Of a DNA stretch of 64,000 bases, positions 7,430 through 16,447 are shown piece after piece. The translations under genes were made by a program, and so were the position numbers. Numbering within the stretch: the first letter of the stretch is position 1; every line of letters starts with the position of its first letter. The DNA is taken from positions 62,001 to 126,000 of the forward strand of contig NZ_JAVRHN010000005.1 in the NCBI RefSeq assembly GCF_031846645.1. The letters run 5' to 3'. The notes beneath the pieces are model-generated. The model saw only the letters and a list, made by a program, of their open reading frames with translations. It was not told the origin of the DNA and did not search any database. This DNA is from Autumnicola psychrophila. Lineage in GTDB: Bacteria > Bacteroidota > Bacteroidia > Flavobacteriales > Flavobacteriaceae.

Positions 7430-8272
7430 TTATGAAACGATAAATAACCCTGCAATGTTAGAAGCAGTTTGACCGTCCATTGGTTCATCATAGGCTTGAG
7501 ATACTGCAACATCACCAAAAGCTGTGGCATCAACAAGATTTACTCCGCCCTGCACCACATTCTCTTCCCCGTCATAAACAGCCTGAGTTGCTTCCGGCAT
7601 TCCCGGTCCTCTGTTATCCAGGGTGATCCACCCCAAGGCATTCTGATCCAGGTTTTCTCCCATTACATCTGCTCTAAGTCTTCTGATTTCTGAAGCATGC
7701 CGGGCTTCTACAGAATGTATCTGCAACGCAGGAGTAAGGAACTGAGTTCCCATAAGATTCCCTGCCTGTCCCTTATATGCTCTCACGCCTGTATCTTCAA
7801 AAGCCTGAGCAAGCGCCAAAAGCTGGGCATAAGCTACTTCCTGTCCGGTGCCATTTTTATTAAAAGGATCAAATGCTCCTCCTGCCGTAAAATCAAATTC
7901 CGGAGATTCTATAGAATTTTCACCCAATCCAGATTTTAGGAATTCCACATGTGCAGATTCATGTTTGGAGATCTGTTCGTAGATAGCCTCTGCTTTACTC
8001 CCTCCCGGTAGCACTCCCGAGTTTAATGCTTTTAAATAGAATTCTGCTTCCAGGTATTCTAATGTTAAAGCTAGTTGTAAGGCACCAATAGCTGCATTTT
8101 GATCCTGGGCGGCATAAGCCTTTCCAGAAGAAGTGGCCAATCCAAAAGGGATCGCGGTTAAGGCTGCTTTCTTTCCTAAAGAACCAAGCGTACTAAAAGC
8201 CTCTCTCCTTGAGGAGGTCTTGGCTGAAAGATTTTCTGATGTGAATTCGTCTAAGAATTTTATAATATTCAT
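7430..8272 (-). CDS. ferritin-like domain protein with Tat-type signal
   Basis: A 280-residue exported protein of the ferritin-like (Ferritin_2, PF13668-type) family. A twin-arginine sequence, SRREAF at residues 21-26, precedes a hydrophobic stretch ending near AYAAQ (residue 56). Four helices carry the diiron-type pattern: E-x-x-E in LEYLEAEFY, ExxH in HESAH, E in FEDTG and ExxH in VEARH. The structure suggests an iron- or manganese-binding four-helix bundle in the periplasm. Export by Tat would fit folding with a metal before transport. It is 32 nt downstream of its paralogue, so they form an operon. Function in this family is largely uncharacterised. Confidence 0.8.
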   Translation of the reverse strand: MNIIKFLDEFTSENLSAKTSSRREAFSTLGSLGKKAALTAIPFGLATSSGKAYAAQDQNAAIGALQLALTLEYLEAEFYLKALNSGVLPGGSKAEAIYEQISKHESAHVEFLKSGLGENSIESPEFDFTAGGAFDPFNKNGTGQEVAYAQLLALAQAFEDTGVRAYKGQAGNLMGTQFLTPALQIHSVEARHASEIRRLRADVMGENLDQNALGWITLDNRGPGMPEATQAVYDGEENVVQGGVNLVDATAFGDVAVSQAYDEPMDGQTASNIAGLFIVS

Positions 8273-8304
8273 AATGATTATGTTTTAAAGTTTTTGAAAT
8301 TGGT

Positions 8305-9048
8305 TTATCCTGGCAATTGATTTGCTGTAAATTGAGTTTTTACAAATCCGGTATCTCCCACTGCTGTTAGGATTTGAGAAGGAGATCTTGCCACATCCAG
8401 CCCATTTTCATCTACTACATCGTCCCCGGCAAAAGCTTTTGGATCATCCATAAAGATGGATCTGATGGCAGCAGCATGCCTGGCCTCCACAGAAACTATT
8501 TTTCCGGCAATTACCAGATAATCAGGTGTGGTCAATAAACTTCCGGCTCCATTATAAGCAGCTACACCGGTATCCTCCAATACCCTCGCAGTACCAAGAA
8601 CTGAACTTCTGTCTGAAAAATTTACAGAGGAAAAATCAAATTCTAATTCAGGTAAAACCTTGCTGGTATCAGCACCAGCAGCCTGGGTGATTGCCGCTTT
8701 AAAAAAATCACGGTGTATTACTTCATGCTTATAAAGGTCTTCCAGAATTAATTTTTCTTCAGCACTGGCATTCATCCAGTAAGATCCGTCCATTACATTT
8801 GTATAAAACGCAGCTTCCAGTTGCTCCAGGGCGTAGGCATAATTAAGGATGCCCAGGTCTCCGCTTCCTAAATCGAAGACATCGCCTCCATCTACAGGAT
8901 CCATGAGATCATCGTCACTACTACAGGAAAGCAAAAATCCCGATCCCACTACGGCTAAACTTCCCATCTTTAAAAATTTTCTACGAGAAGAGTTGTTTCC
9001 ATTTGGTGCAGTATATTCTTGCTGCACTTTAATCATAGGTTTTTTCAT
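8305..9048 (-). CDS. ferritin-like lipoprotein with Tat signal
   Basis: A 247-residue paralogue of the next gene in the operon, counted from the ATG at 9046-9048. An upstream in-frame extension adds 20 residues before this signal and is probably not used. Residues 20-27 contain the consensus Tat motif SSRRKFLK, and LLSC gives a lipobox with Cys42, so it is probably an outer-membrane or periplasm-facing lipoprotein exported folded. The four-helix metal pattern is present: EQLEAAFY, ExxH in HEVIH, E in LEDTG and ExxH in VEARH. It is the first gene of a two-gene operon, ahead of the ECF sigma/anti-sigma pair. Confidence 0.8.
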   Translation of the reverse strand: MKKPMIKVQQEYTAPNGNNSSRRKFLKMGSLAVVGSGFLLSCSSDDDLMDPVDGGDVFDLGSGDLGILNYAYALEQLEAAFYTNVMDGSYWMNASAEEKLILEDLYKHEVIHRDFFKAAITQAAGADTSKVLPELEFDFSSVNFSDRSSVLGTARVLEDTGVAAYNGAGSLLTTPDYLVIAGKIVSVEARHAAAIRSIFMDDPKAFAGDDVVDENGLDVARSPSQILTAVGDTGFVKTQFTANQLPG

Positions 9049-9222
9049 AATTATGTTTTTGTTGATTACATAAATACTTACGTAGCAAAGCCAACCCTGG
9101 TTTTTCATTTCCAGTTAAGTTTTTGTTAAAGAAAGAAAATTGCCATTTTCAACCCTTCACCTTCACTAAAAATCTCTTTTATAAGTTTAACTATTTCCGC
9201 CTACTCTTCTTTCAGGATATTT

Positions 9223-9246
9223 TATAATTTTGGAAATAATCCAAAA
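9223..9246 (+). promoter_or_regulatory. candidate promoter and overlapping operator of dinB-dnaE
   Basis: TAATTTTG at 9225-9232 fits the Bacteroidetes -7 consensus TAnnTTTG, though no clear TTG lies 19-20 bp upstream. It is overlapped by an inverted repeat TTTTGGA-5 nt-TCCAAAA at 9228-9246. A repressor bound there would block the promoter, 20 bp upstream of the dinB ATG. The site is not a classical LexA box and no repressor gene lies nearby. Confidence 0.4.
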
Positions 9247-9265
9247 CAAAGGAATTATTCCTATT

Positions 9266-10483
9266 ATGAAAAACAGATCAATCATACATCTGGACCTTGA
9301 TACTTTTTTTGTTTCTGTAGAGCGGCGACTCAATTCAGAATTAGAAAATAAGCCGCTAATCGTTGGCGGAATGGGAGATCGTGGAGTGGTGGCTGCTGCC
9401 AGTTACGAAACCAGAAAATTCGGTGTTCATTCGGGAATGGCAATGAAGGTAGCCCGGCAGCTTTGTCCTCAAGCTACAGTAATAAAAGGAGATTCCAGCC
9501 TTTACACTAAACATTCACATATAGTTACCGACATTATCAAAAGCAGCGTTCCTTCTTTTGAAAAAGCAAGTATCGATGAATTCTATGCCGATCTTTCCGG
9601 AATGGATAAATTTTTCGGGATCAGGAAATTTGCCCATGAATTGCGACAGACAATCATTAAAGAAAGCGGACTTCCCATTTCCTTCGGCTTATCACAAAAT
9701 AAAGTAGTCTCTAAAATTGCTACCGGTGAAGCAAAACCAAACGATGAGCTGTGTATAAATAACGGGGAGGAAAAAAATTTTCTGGCTCCCCTTTCGGTGC
9801 GAAGAATACCCATGATAGGAAATAAGACATTTCAGAAGCTGCTCAATCTGGGAATCAGGGACATTAGAACCATTCAGGAAATGCCGGTAGAAATGCTGGA
9901 AAGTGTGCTCGGTAAAAACGGAAGAATCATCTGGAAAAGGGCTCAGGGTATAGATGATTCACCTATTATTCCTTTTCATGAACGAAAATCTATTTCTGCC
10001 GAACGGACTTTTAACCGCGACACAACAGATATGATAAAACTGGAAGCTACTTTAAGAGGGATGGCAGAGAACCTGGCGTATCAGCTAAGACGGGGAGATA
10101 AGCTAACTTCCTGTGTAAGTGTGAAAATTCGTTATTCTGATTTTCAGACGTATACAAAACAAGCTAAAATCCCCTACACCAGTGCAGATCATATCCTTAT
10201 TCCCAAAATAGAAGAATTATTTAAACACCTGTACAATCGCAGGTTACTGATAAGGCTTATTGGTGTAAAATATACCCATTTGACGGGAGGGAACTACCAG
10301 ATCAACCTTTTTGATGATTCTGAAAAAATGCTAAACCTATACAATGCTATGGATAAAATTCGCAACAGGTATGGCGATCATGCCGTAGTACGGGTTTCTA
10401 CGATAGGTGGCAATGGTGTTGGCAGAATGGAAAATCCGTTTAACGGAGAGCCACCAATAGTTCTCGCCCATAGACAGCAATAA
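9266..10483 (+). CDS. dinB: DNA polymerase IV (Y family)
   Basis: A 405-residue translesion polymerase, counted from the ATG at 9266; the frame is open further upstream from a TTG, but HLDLDTFF normally lies near residue 8-15. Catalytic acids are present: Asp10 in HLDLD and Asp104-Glu105 in ASIDEFY. The steric gate FF is at 14-15. A clamp-binding pentapeptide QINLF is at about 345-349. These features mark an active DinB rather than a catalytically dead ImuB. It lies 14 nt before dnaE, an arrangement like the imuB-dnaE2 mutagenesis cassettes of other bacteria, so it is probably induced by DNA damage. No LexA-like gene is visible in the window. Confidence 0.9.
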   Translation: MKNRSIIHLDLDTFFVSVERRLNSELENKPLIVGGMGDRGVVAAASYETRKFGVHSGMAMKVARQLCPQATVIKGDSSLYTKHSHIVTDIIKSSVPSFEKASIDEFYADLSGMDKFFGIRKFAHELRQTIIKESGLPISFGLSQNKVVSKIATGEAKPNDELCINNGEEKNFLAPLSVRRIPMIGNKTFQKLLNLGIRDIRTIQEMPVEMLESVLGKNGRIIWKRAQGIDDSPIIPFHERKSISAERTFNRDTTDMIKLEATLRGMAENLAYQLRRGDKLTSCVSVKIRYSDFQTYTKQAKIPYTSADHILIPKIEELFKHLYNRRLLIRLIGVKYTHLTGGNYQINLFDDSEKMLNLYNAMDKIRNRYGDHAVVRVSTIGGNGVGRMENPFNGEPPIVLAHRQQ

Positions 10484-10497
10484 AAATCAATTAGATA

Positions 10498-13479
10498 ATG
10501 TTCTTAAACTGCCACACTTATTATTCTCTTCGTTATGGAACTTTTCCAGTAGAGGAATTGTGTGAACTTGCCAAAAGTCAACATGTGCAGAGCCTGGCAG
10601 TTACCGATATCAACAATACTTCTGCATGTTTAAAATTTATAAAAATTGCTTCGGAATATGGTATTAAACCATTAATAGGAATTGATTTCAGGAATGGAGT
10701 CCAGCAGCAATATGTGGGAATAGCCAGGAATAATGAGGGATTCAAACAATTGAATCAGCATTTATCCAACCATCTGCACAATGGAAATGATTTTGCAAAC
10801 AATGCGCCTTCTCTGTCTCAATGCTATATTATTTATCCTTTTGAAAAGGTGGTTTCTGAAAATAAAATAAGCTTTAAAGAGAATGAATTTATAGGAATTT
10901 CAGTAGAAAGCCTGCGAAAACTCAAATTTTCGAAGTATCTCCACTACAGGGAAAAACTGGTACTGTTGCAGACGGTCACCTTTCGGAATAAAAGAGATTA
11001 CAATGCGCACCGATTGCTACGGGCAATAGATAACAATACCTTGCTGAGTAAATTACCGAAAAGTGAGGAAGGGAATTTTTCCCAGCAAATGATTTCTCCT
11101 GAAATTATTAAAACTGAATTTAAAGATTATCCTCATATCCTACAGAATACAGAAAAGCTTACAAACACCTGTAAAGTCAATTTTGATTTTGGGGAATTCC
11201 GAAAAAATCAAAATCTGCAGGTTTTTGGTAAGAACAAAAAAGCAGATGAAGAAGAATTAAATAGACTTTGTTACGAGAACCTGCCAAAACGCTATCCCCA
11301 GGCTTCAGAAGAAGTTTATGAGCGGGTAAAAAAGGAGCTAAAAGCGGTGATCAGCCTCGGATATGTAGCCTTTTTCCTGATCAATTATGATATTATCCAA
11401 TATGCCAAATCCAAAGCTTATCCATATATAGGCAGGGGCAGCGGCGCCAATTCCATCCTGGCTTATATTATTGGTATCACCAATGTAGATCCAATGGAAC
11501 TTGACCTTTATTTTGAACGTTTTATCAATGCACACCGCAATTCCCCACCAGATTTTGATATAGATTTTTCCTGGAAACACCGGCAGGATGTAACGGCTTA
11601 TATCTTTGATCGTTATGAAAACACCGCTCTTATGGGAACTTATGTAACCTTTAAACGCCGGGCGGTTGTTAGAGAGCTCGGGAAGGTACTGGGGCTGCCC
11701 AAAGAAAATCTTGACAAGTTGTCTGCCGGATATTTCAATTATCATCAGCTGGACCACCTGGAGAAACTAGTGCTTAGGTATAGCAAATTAATAGCAGGAT
11801 TTCCTAATTATATAAGTGTACATTCAGGAGGTATATTGATTTTAAAGGATTCGGTATACAATTATGCAAGCACCTTTATGCCTCCCAAAGGATTTCGGAC
11901 GATCCAGATTGATATGAATATTAGTGAAGCAGTCGGGATACACAAATTTGATATTCTCGCCCAAAGAGGACTTTCAAAAATAACAGATGCCATTGAGATC
12001 ATCAGGCAAAATCAACCTGATGCGATAATAGAGGATATTGAAAACACAAAAGTCTTTAAAGACGATCCTGAAATTAATTATTTGCTTAAAACGGGAGATT
12101 GTATGGGCGTATTTTATGTAGAATCCCCTGCTATGCGCGGACTGATGATCAAATTACAGACCAGCAGCTATATTGAACTTGTCGCGGCGAGTTCCATTAT
12201 CAGGCCGGGAATTTCCAATGGCGGGATGAAGGAAGAGTATATCCAACGTCACCGTAATCCCGAACAACGAAAAGTAGCACATCCTGTTCTCTTTGAGATT
12301 TTAGAAGAAACTTATGGAGTTATGGTCTACCAGGAAGATGTTCTTAAAGTAGCCCATCATTTTGCAGGGCTATCTTATGACGAGGCGGACATATTAAGGC
12401 GTGGAATGAGCGGCAAGAAAACTTCTAAAGGACAAATAGAGAAAATCGAAGCCAAATTCAGGAGTAATTGTAGAAAAAAAGAATATCCCGAACAACTAAT
12501 AAATGAAGTATGGGAGCAAATTTCTTCCTTCGCGGGATATGCCTTTCCAAAAGGACATTCAGCTTCTTACGCGGTGGAAAGTTATCAAAGTCTTTATTTA
12601 AAGAAATATTTTCCGTTGGAATTTATGGTGGCAGCGCTCAATAACGGAGGTGGTTTTTATGACGTGGAAACCTATATTCAGGAAATACGAAAATGTGGCG
12701 GAATGGTCCATGCGCCATGCATTAACAAGAGTGACCATCCAAATGTTATTTTCGGAAAAAATATTTATTTAGGCTTAGGGAATATTAAGGAACTGGAAAT
12801 AAAAGCAATACAACGTATTCTTGAAAACCGGCAATTCTTTGGTCCGTTTAAATCTTTAGATGATTTTATAGATCGCGTAGCTATTTCTATTGAACAGTTA
12901 AGTATTCTATTAAAAATTGGTGCTTTTAGATTCACCAAACTGGACAAATATCACTTGCTTTGGAAAGCACATTTTAAATTAAATAAGAGTAAACCTAAAA
13001 CCAATCAGGCAGTATTATTTAAACCGAAGCAAAGAGATTTTGCTTTACCTGAATTTACTCTTTCTGAAATTGTAGAAGCTTACGACCAGATGGAACTTTT
13101 GGGCTTTCCACTCTGCAGCCATTTTAAATTGCTAAAAAACCCAATACAACCTTCCATAAAAGCAAAAGAATTAAAACACTTTATTGGCAGGGATGTACAG
13201 ATTTATGGCAACCTTATCACTGCGAAAAGAACACCAACCGTGAACGGGAAATTTATGTGCTTTAGCACCTTTTACGATATGGACAGCGAGATTTTTGACA
13301 TTGTCCAATTTCCCACAATTGCTGAAAAATATCCTATAAGAAGCAAAGGGATTTTTTTATGTTATGGACGAGTAGTAGAAGAATTAGGTTACCTATCCCT
13401 AAACCTTAAATGGATTTCGCGGCAGGAAACTATGGGAGATCCGCGCCTGGTTGATTCCCGTAAATTTAAGGCAGTATAA
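10498..13479 (+). CDS. dnaE: DNA polymerase III alpha subunit, accessory (DnaE2-like)
   Basis: A 993-residue C-family polymerase, shorter than the usual replicative DnaE (about 1,150-1,450 residues in Bacteroidetes), which is presumably encoded elsewhere. The N-terminal PHP domain has lost metal ligands: the usual HxH reads NCH (residues 4-6) and TDHN reads TDIN. The palm catalytic aspartates are intact: Asp352 and Asp354 in PDFDIDF and Asp485 in KFDILAQ. A clamp-binding motif QAVLF is at 837-841, followed by an OB-fold C-terminus (IYGNLITAKRTPTVNGK). The intact catalytic site with a decayed PHP suggests an error-prone polymerase without proofreading. It forms a transcription unit with dinB, 14 nt apart. 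Confidence 0.88.
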   Translation: MFLNCHTYYSLRYGTFPVEELCELAKSQHVQSLAVTDINNTSACLKFIKIASEYGIKPLIGIDFRNGVQQQYVGIARNNEGFKQLNQHLSNHLHNGNDFANNAPSLSQCYIIYPFEKVVSENKISFKENEFIGISVESLRKLKFSKYLHYREKLVLLQTVTFRNKRDYNAHRLLRAIDNNTLLSKLPKSEEGNFSQQMISPEIIKTEFKDYPHILQNTEKLTNTCKVNFDFGEFRKNQNLQVFGKNKKADEEELNRLCYENLPKRYPQASEEVYERVKKELKAVISLGYVAFFLINYDIIQYAKSKAYPYIGRGSGANSILAYIIGITNVDPMELDLYFERFINAHRNSPPDFDIDFSWKHRQDVTAYIFDRYENTALMGTYVTFKRRAVVRELGKVLGLPKENLDKLSAGYFNYHQLDHLEKLVLRYSKLIAGFPNYISVHSGGILILKDSVYNYASTFMPPKGFRTIQIDMNISEAVGIHKFDILAQRGLSKITDAIEIIRQNQPDAIIEDIENTKVFKDDPEINYLLKTGDCMGVFYVESPAMRGLMIKLQTSSYIELVAASSIIRPGISNGGMKEEYIQRHRNPEQRKVAHPVLFEILEETYGVMVYQEDVLKVAHHFAGLSYDEADILRRGMSGKKTSKGQIEKIEAKFRSNCRKKEYPEQLINEVWEQISSFAGYAFPKGHSASYAVESYQSLYLKKYFPLEFMVAALNNGGGFYDVETYIQEIRKCGGMVHAPCINKSDHPNVIFGKNIYLGLGNIKELEIKAIQRILENRQFFGPFKSLDDFIDRVAISIEQLSILLKIGAFRFTKLDKYHLLWKAHFKLNKSKPKTNQAVLFKPKQRDFALPEFTLSEIVEAYDQMELLGFPLCSHFKLLKNPIQPSIKAKELKHFIGRDVQIYGNLITAKRTPTVNGKFMCFSTFYDMDSEIFDIVQFPTIAEKYPIRSKGIFLCYGRVVEELGYLSLNLKWISRQETMGDPRLVDSRKFKAV

Positions 13480-13567
13480 AAACACATCCTTCCAAAATCC
13501 TAAGAATTTATTAATCCACCGTGTGGTGATTGGAAAAATTATTAGCTTGTTTTTAAAGTACAGATAA

Positions 13568-14479
13568 ATGAACATTCTGCAGATAAGTGCACCAAAATCG
13601 GGAAGTTATTGGCTACACACCATTTTACATCAGATTCTTCAGAAAAAGGGATTTTCAATAAAGTCTTTTATTCAGCAACAGGAGGTTTACCAACAGGCAA
13701 AAAATATGGAGCTCAGCTTTAAAGGCCAGGCTGAGGTAGATATGATGGATATTGAAGAAGACGGTTGCTATTACAGGATTAGTTCGGTTTTTAGAAAAAA
13801 AATATCAGATCCTGCGCTATATGCAGATGCTACAAGCCTTGCCTGGACACATTCCACCTTATGCGCCACGAGTTTTGATGTTTTTCCTCTTTTTGATAAA
13901 AAAATATGCATCGTTCGGGATCCACGGGACCGGGCTTTATCGGCTGCAAAGTTTGCTTTTACTCCGTATATGAAAAAACATTATCCCTCGCATTATTCTT
14001 CTCCGGAAGAGTTTATGGAAAATGAATTTGAGAACCTACTGGAACGATGGGTATGGTTTTATGGCAATTATCTACTTCATAAAGAAGAACTGGATATTCA
14101 TTTTGTTTTTTATGAACGCTTGTTGCACGATTTTCCTGCTGAATTAAAATATTTACTAGATTACCTTCAGGTTAGTTTATCCCAAAAAGAGCAGAAGGAA
14201 CTTGAAGAAGCCGTGACTTTCTCGAACATGAAAAGTAAAAGCCCAAAGCACCTCAACAAAGGAAAATTTGGGAAATGGGTAGATCAATTAAATCAAAAAC
14301 AAAAAGAACTTGCGATAGAAAAAACCGGAGATTTAATGCAGTACCTCAACTATCCTTTAGAAATGACAGAAGGACAGGAAAAATTGCCTTCGCTTACTTC
14401 TAATATTCCGCAAGATAAACTGAAAGAAATACTTCAGGATATTTCCTGGTACGAATTGTACAACAGCAACAGCCTTTAA
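13568..14479 (+). CDS. sulfotransferase-domain protein
   Basis: A 303-residue cytosolic-type sulfotransferase. The 5'-phosphosulfate loop PKSGSYWLHTIL is at residues 9-20 and the 3'-phosphate motif RDPRDRALS at 117-125, the two motifs that bind PAPS. A later His/Asp-rich region and KGKFGKW near 254-260 match the family's C-terminal RKG-like element. It would transfer sulfate from PAPS to a hydroxyl or amine; the acceptor is unknown. The gene stands alone, 88 bp after dnaE and converging on the VF530 gene (1 nt gap), with no sulfur-assimilation neighbours. Atypical context suggests acquired or lineage-specific use, perhaps in surface polysaccharide or lipid decoration. Confidence 0.8.
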   Translation: MNILQISAPKSGSYWLHTILHQILQKKGFSIKSFIQQQEVYQQAKNMELSFKGQAEVDMMDIEEDGCYYRISSVFRKKISDPALYADATSLAWTHSTLCATSFDVFPLFDKKICIVRDPRDRALSAAKFAFTPYMKKHYPSHYSSPEEFMENEFENLLERWVWFYGNYLLHKEELDIHFVFYERLLHDFPAELKYLLDYLQVSLSQKEQKELEEAVTFSNMKSKSPKHLNKGKFGKWVDQLNQKQKELAIEKTGDLMQYLNYPLEMTEGQEKLPSLTSNIPQDKLKEILQDISWYELYNSNSL

Positions 14480-14480
14480 A

Positions 14481-14696
14481 CTAAATACTCTTCAGATATA
14501 ATTGCTCTACTTTTTCGCGTGCCCAAGGCGTCTTCCGAAGAAATTTCAAGCTTGACTTTATAGAAGGATCATGTGTAAAACAACGGATGTTGATTCTCCT
14601 TCCCAGTTCGTCCCAGCCGTACTTTTCTACAAGAACGTTGAGGATATCCACCAGTTTTACTCCGTGCAGAGGATTATTTTTTTGCTGTTGATCCAT
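14481..14696 (-). CDS. VF530-family small DNA-binding-like protein (DUF2132)
   Basis: A 71-residue basic protein matching the VF530/DUF2132 pattern: NPLHGVKLVDILNVLVEKYG, WDELGRRINIRCF and SSLKFLRKTPWAR. VF530 is a small alpha-helical fold thought to bind DNA; its cellular role is not established. I use the ATG at 14694-14696; an upstream TTG would add five residues. It lies 48 nt downstream of acr3 on the same strand, at the end of the arsenic operon, and could be co-transcribed. There is no evident terminator between them. Confidence 0.8.
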   Translation of the reverse strand: MDQQQKNNPLHGVKLVDILNVLVEKYGWDELGRRINIRCFTHDPSIKSSLKFLRKTPWAREKVEQLYLKSI

Positions 14697-14744
14697 ATTT
14701 GGTTTATTCAATTTCAGAAAAATCTACTTCAGAAAAATGAAAAT

Positions 14745-15779
14745 TCAATAATACTTTTTTTTCAGCCAAAAGGAGACACGTACCAGAAGAATAAGTGCAG
14801 GAACTTCTATTAGAGGACCTATCACTCCCGCAAAAGCCTGCCCGGAATTTAAGCCGAAGACAGCTATCGCAACCGCTATGGCCAGTTCAAAATTATTCCC
14901 CGCGGCAGTAAAAGCTATAGCTGCATTTTTATCATAGGTTGCTCCCATTGCTTTACTGATAAAAAAGCCAATTATAAACATAAGTGTGAAGTAAATCAGC
15001 AACGGTACGGCAATAACCACTACATCCATAGGAATTTCAACAATAAGTTCACCTTTTAGAGAAAACATAAGCACGATTGTAAAAAGCAATGCTATAAGTG
15101 TAATGGGTGAAATTGCAGGTATAAATTTGGTATCGTACCAATCGCTTCCTTTTCGTCTTACTAAAAAATATCTGGTAAGAATGCCCAGCACAAATGGAAT
15201 TCCCAAATATATAGCGACACTTTCTGCAATAGTTGCAATTGAAATATCTACCACGGCACCATCGAACCCAAATAACGGTGGCAATTCTGTAATAAACAAC
15301 CAGGCATAGAAACTATAAGCAAATACCTGAAAAATACTGTTTAAAGCTACCAGTCCGGCTCCATATTCACTACTCCCCTCTGCAAGATCGTTCCATACCA
15401 GTACCATGGCGATACAGCGCGCCAGGCCTATCAATATGAGACCTACCATATATTCGGGGTAATCCTGTAGGAAAATCATTGCCAGGGCAAACATTAAAAT
15501 TGGGCCGATGATCCAGTTGAGCAGCAATGAGATGGAAAGTATTTTCACATTCCGGAAAACTTTTGGTAAAAGCCTGTAATTAACTTTTGCCAGCGGCGGA
15601 TACATCATAAGAATAAGCCCCACCGCAATTGGCCAGTTGGTACTGCCGCTACTATAAGATTCTATCCGCTCCGGGAAAGATGGAAAGAGGAAGCCGAGAG
15701 CTACACCAATCCCCATGGCAATAAATATCCACAGCGTAAGATACGTGTTGAGAAAACCAAGTTTTTTATTTTCAGCCAT
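14745..15779 (-). CDS. acr3: arsenite efflux transporter ACR3
   Basis: A 344-residue membrane protein with about ten TM segments. It has the ACR3-type sequences LGLIL-like helices, GLARCIAMVLVWNDLAEG near residues 117-134, containing the Cys that is essential in characterised ACR3 proteins, and TAAGNNFELAIAVAIA near 291-306. It uses the proton gradient to export arsenite. It is the third gene of arsR-DUF6428-arsC-acr3, 10 nt after arsC. The pairing with an arsenate reductase is the usual two-step resistance: reduce As(V), then export As(III). The symbol arsB is often used for this family as well. Confidence 0.92.
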   Translation of the reverse strand: MAENKKLGFLNTYLTLWIFIAMGIGVALGFLFPSFPERIESYSSGSTNWPIAVGLILMMYPPLAKVNYRLLPKVFRNVKILSISLLLNWIIGPILMFALAMIFLQDYPEYMVGLILIGLARCIAMVLVWNDLAEGSSEYGAGLVALNSIFQVFAYSFYAWLFITELPPLFGFDGAVVDISIATIAESVAIYLGIPFVLGILTRYFLVRRKGSDWYDTKFIPAISPITLIALLFTIVLMFSLKGELIVEIPMDVVVIAVPLLIYFTLMFIIGFFISKAMGATYDKNAAIAFTAAGNNFELAIAVAIAVFGLNSGQAFAGVIGPLIEVPALILLVRVSFWLKKKYY

Positions 15780-15789
15780 TTAATAGGTC

Positions 15790-16422
15790 TTAAGAAGATT
15801 TTTGCTTTTGAACAGTAGAGAATACGTATAACATTTCTGTTGCTATTTCGTCACTACGTTCTTCGTACTTCTGCTCCTGTTGCGGAGTATCGTCAAAAGC
15901 TTTTGGATCATCATATTTCACCGGTATACGCTTTTCTGCACCGGGAATAAAAGGGCAGGTTTCATCGGCATGAGAACAGGTCATTATCGCTGCAAAATCA
16001 CGTTGCGGATTGGCCTTATCGTCGAATTTTTTGGAATACATCTTTAAAGCAGGTGTATCTTCAGCATAATTAACTGAATAAACCGGATTTTCAGTACCTT
16101 CAGATGATAACTCAAAACCGGCATTTTCGATAGCAGACACCGCATTCCCGTTAAAGGCTGTAACCTCGACTCCGCCAGAAAATGCGGAAATTTGAATATT
16201 GCTGTAAGCGGCTATCGCCTGAGCCCAAATTTGGGAAAACTGACTTCTTCTTGAGTTATGAGTACAAATAAAATGAAGCTTTATTGGCTTATTTTGGTCC
16301 AATTTGCTCTTTATATACTGAATTAGCGGTTTTAAAACCTCTTTTCGCGTTTCTGAAACAGAATCTATATCAAAAGAGGCAATTTTTTGCTGTACTGAAG
16401 GCAGTAAATTTGTTTTTTTCAT
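15790..16422 (-). CDS. arsC: arsenate reductase, thioredoxin-coupled LMW-PTP type
   Basis: A 210-residue protein counted from the ATG at 16420-16422; a longer frame is open upstream but overlaps the DUF6428 gene. The P-loop CTHNSRR (Cys53 to Arg59) is the CX5R motif of low-molecular-weight phosphatase folds. Cys149 and Cys156 have the spacing C-x6-C of the redox pair in pI258-type ArsC, so reduction probably uses thioredoxin. An extra N-terminal helix of about 45 residues is seen in Bacteroidetes homologues. It reduces arsenate to arsenite for ACR3 export. Confidence 0.88.
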   Translation of the reverse strand: MKKTNLLPSVQQKIASFDIDSVSETRKEVLKPLIQYIKSKLDQNKPIKLHFICTHNSRRSQFSQIWAQAIAAYSNIQISAFSGGVEVTAFNGNAVSAIENAGFELSSEGTENPVYSVNYAEDTPALKMYSKKFDDKANPQRDFAAIMTCSHADETCPFIPGAEKRIPVKYDDPKAFDDTPQQEQKYEERSDEIATEMLYVFSTVQKQKSS

Positions 16423-16447
16423 CCTTTTATATGTCAAATTAAATTTA

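Noticed and set aside
9266..10483. dinB as a catalytically dead ImuB
   Set aside because: The catalytic Asp10 and Asp104-Glu105 are present, so it is an active DinB type.
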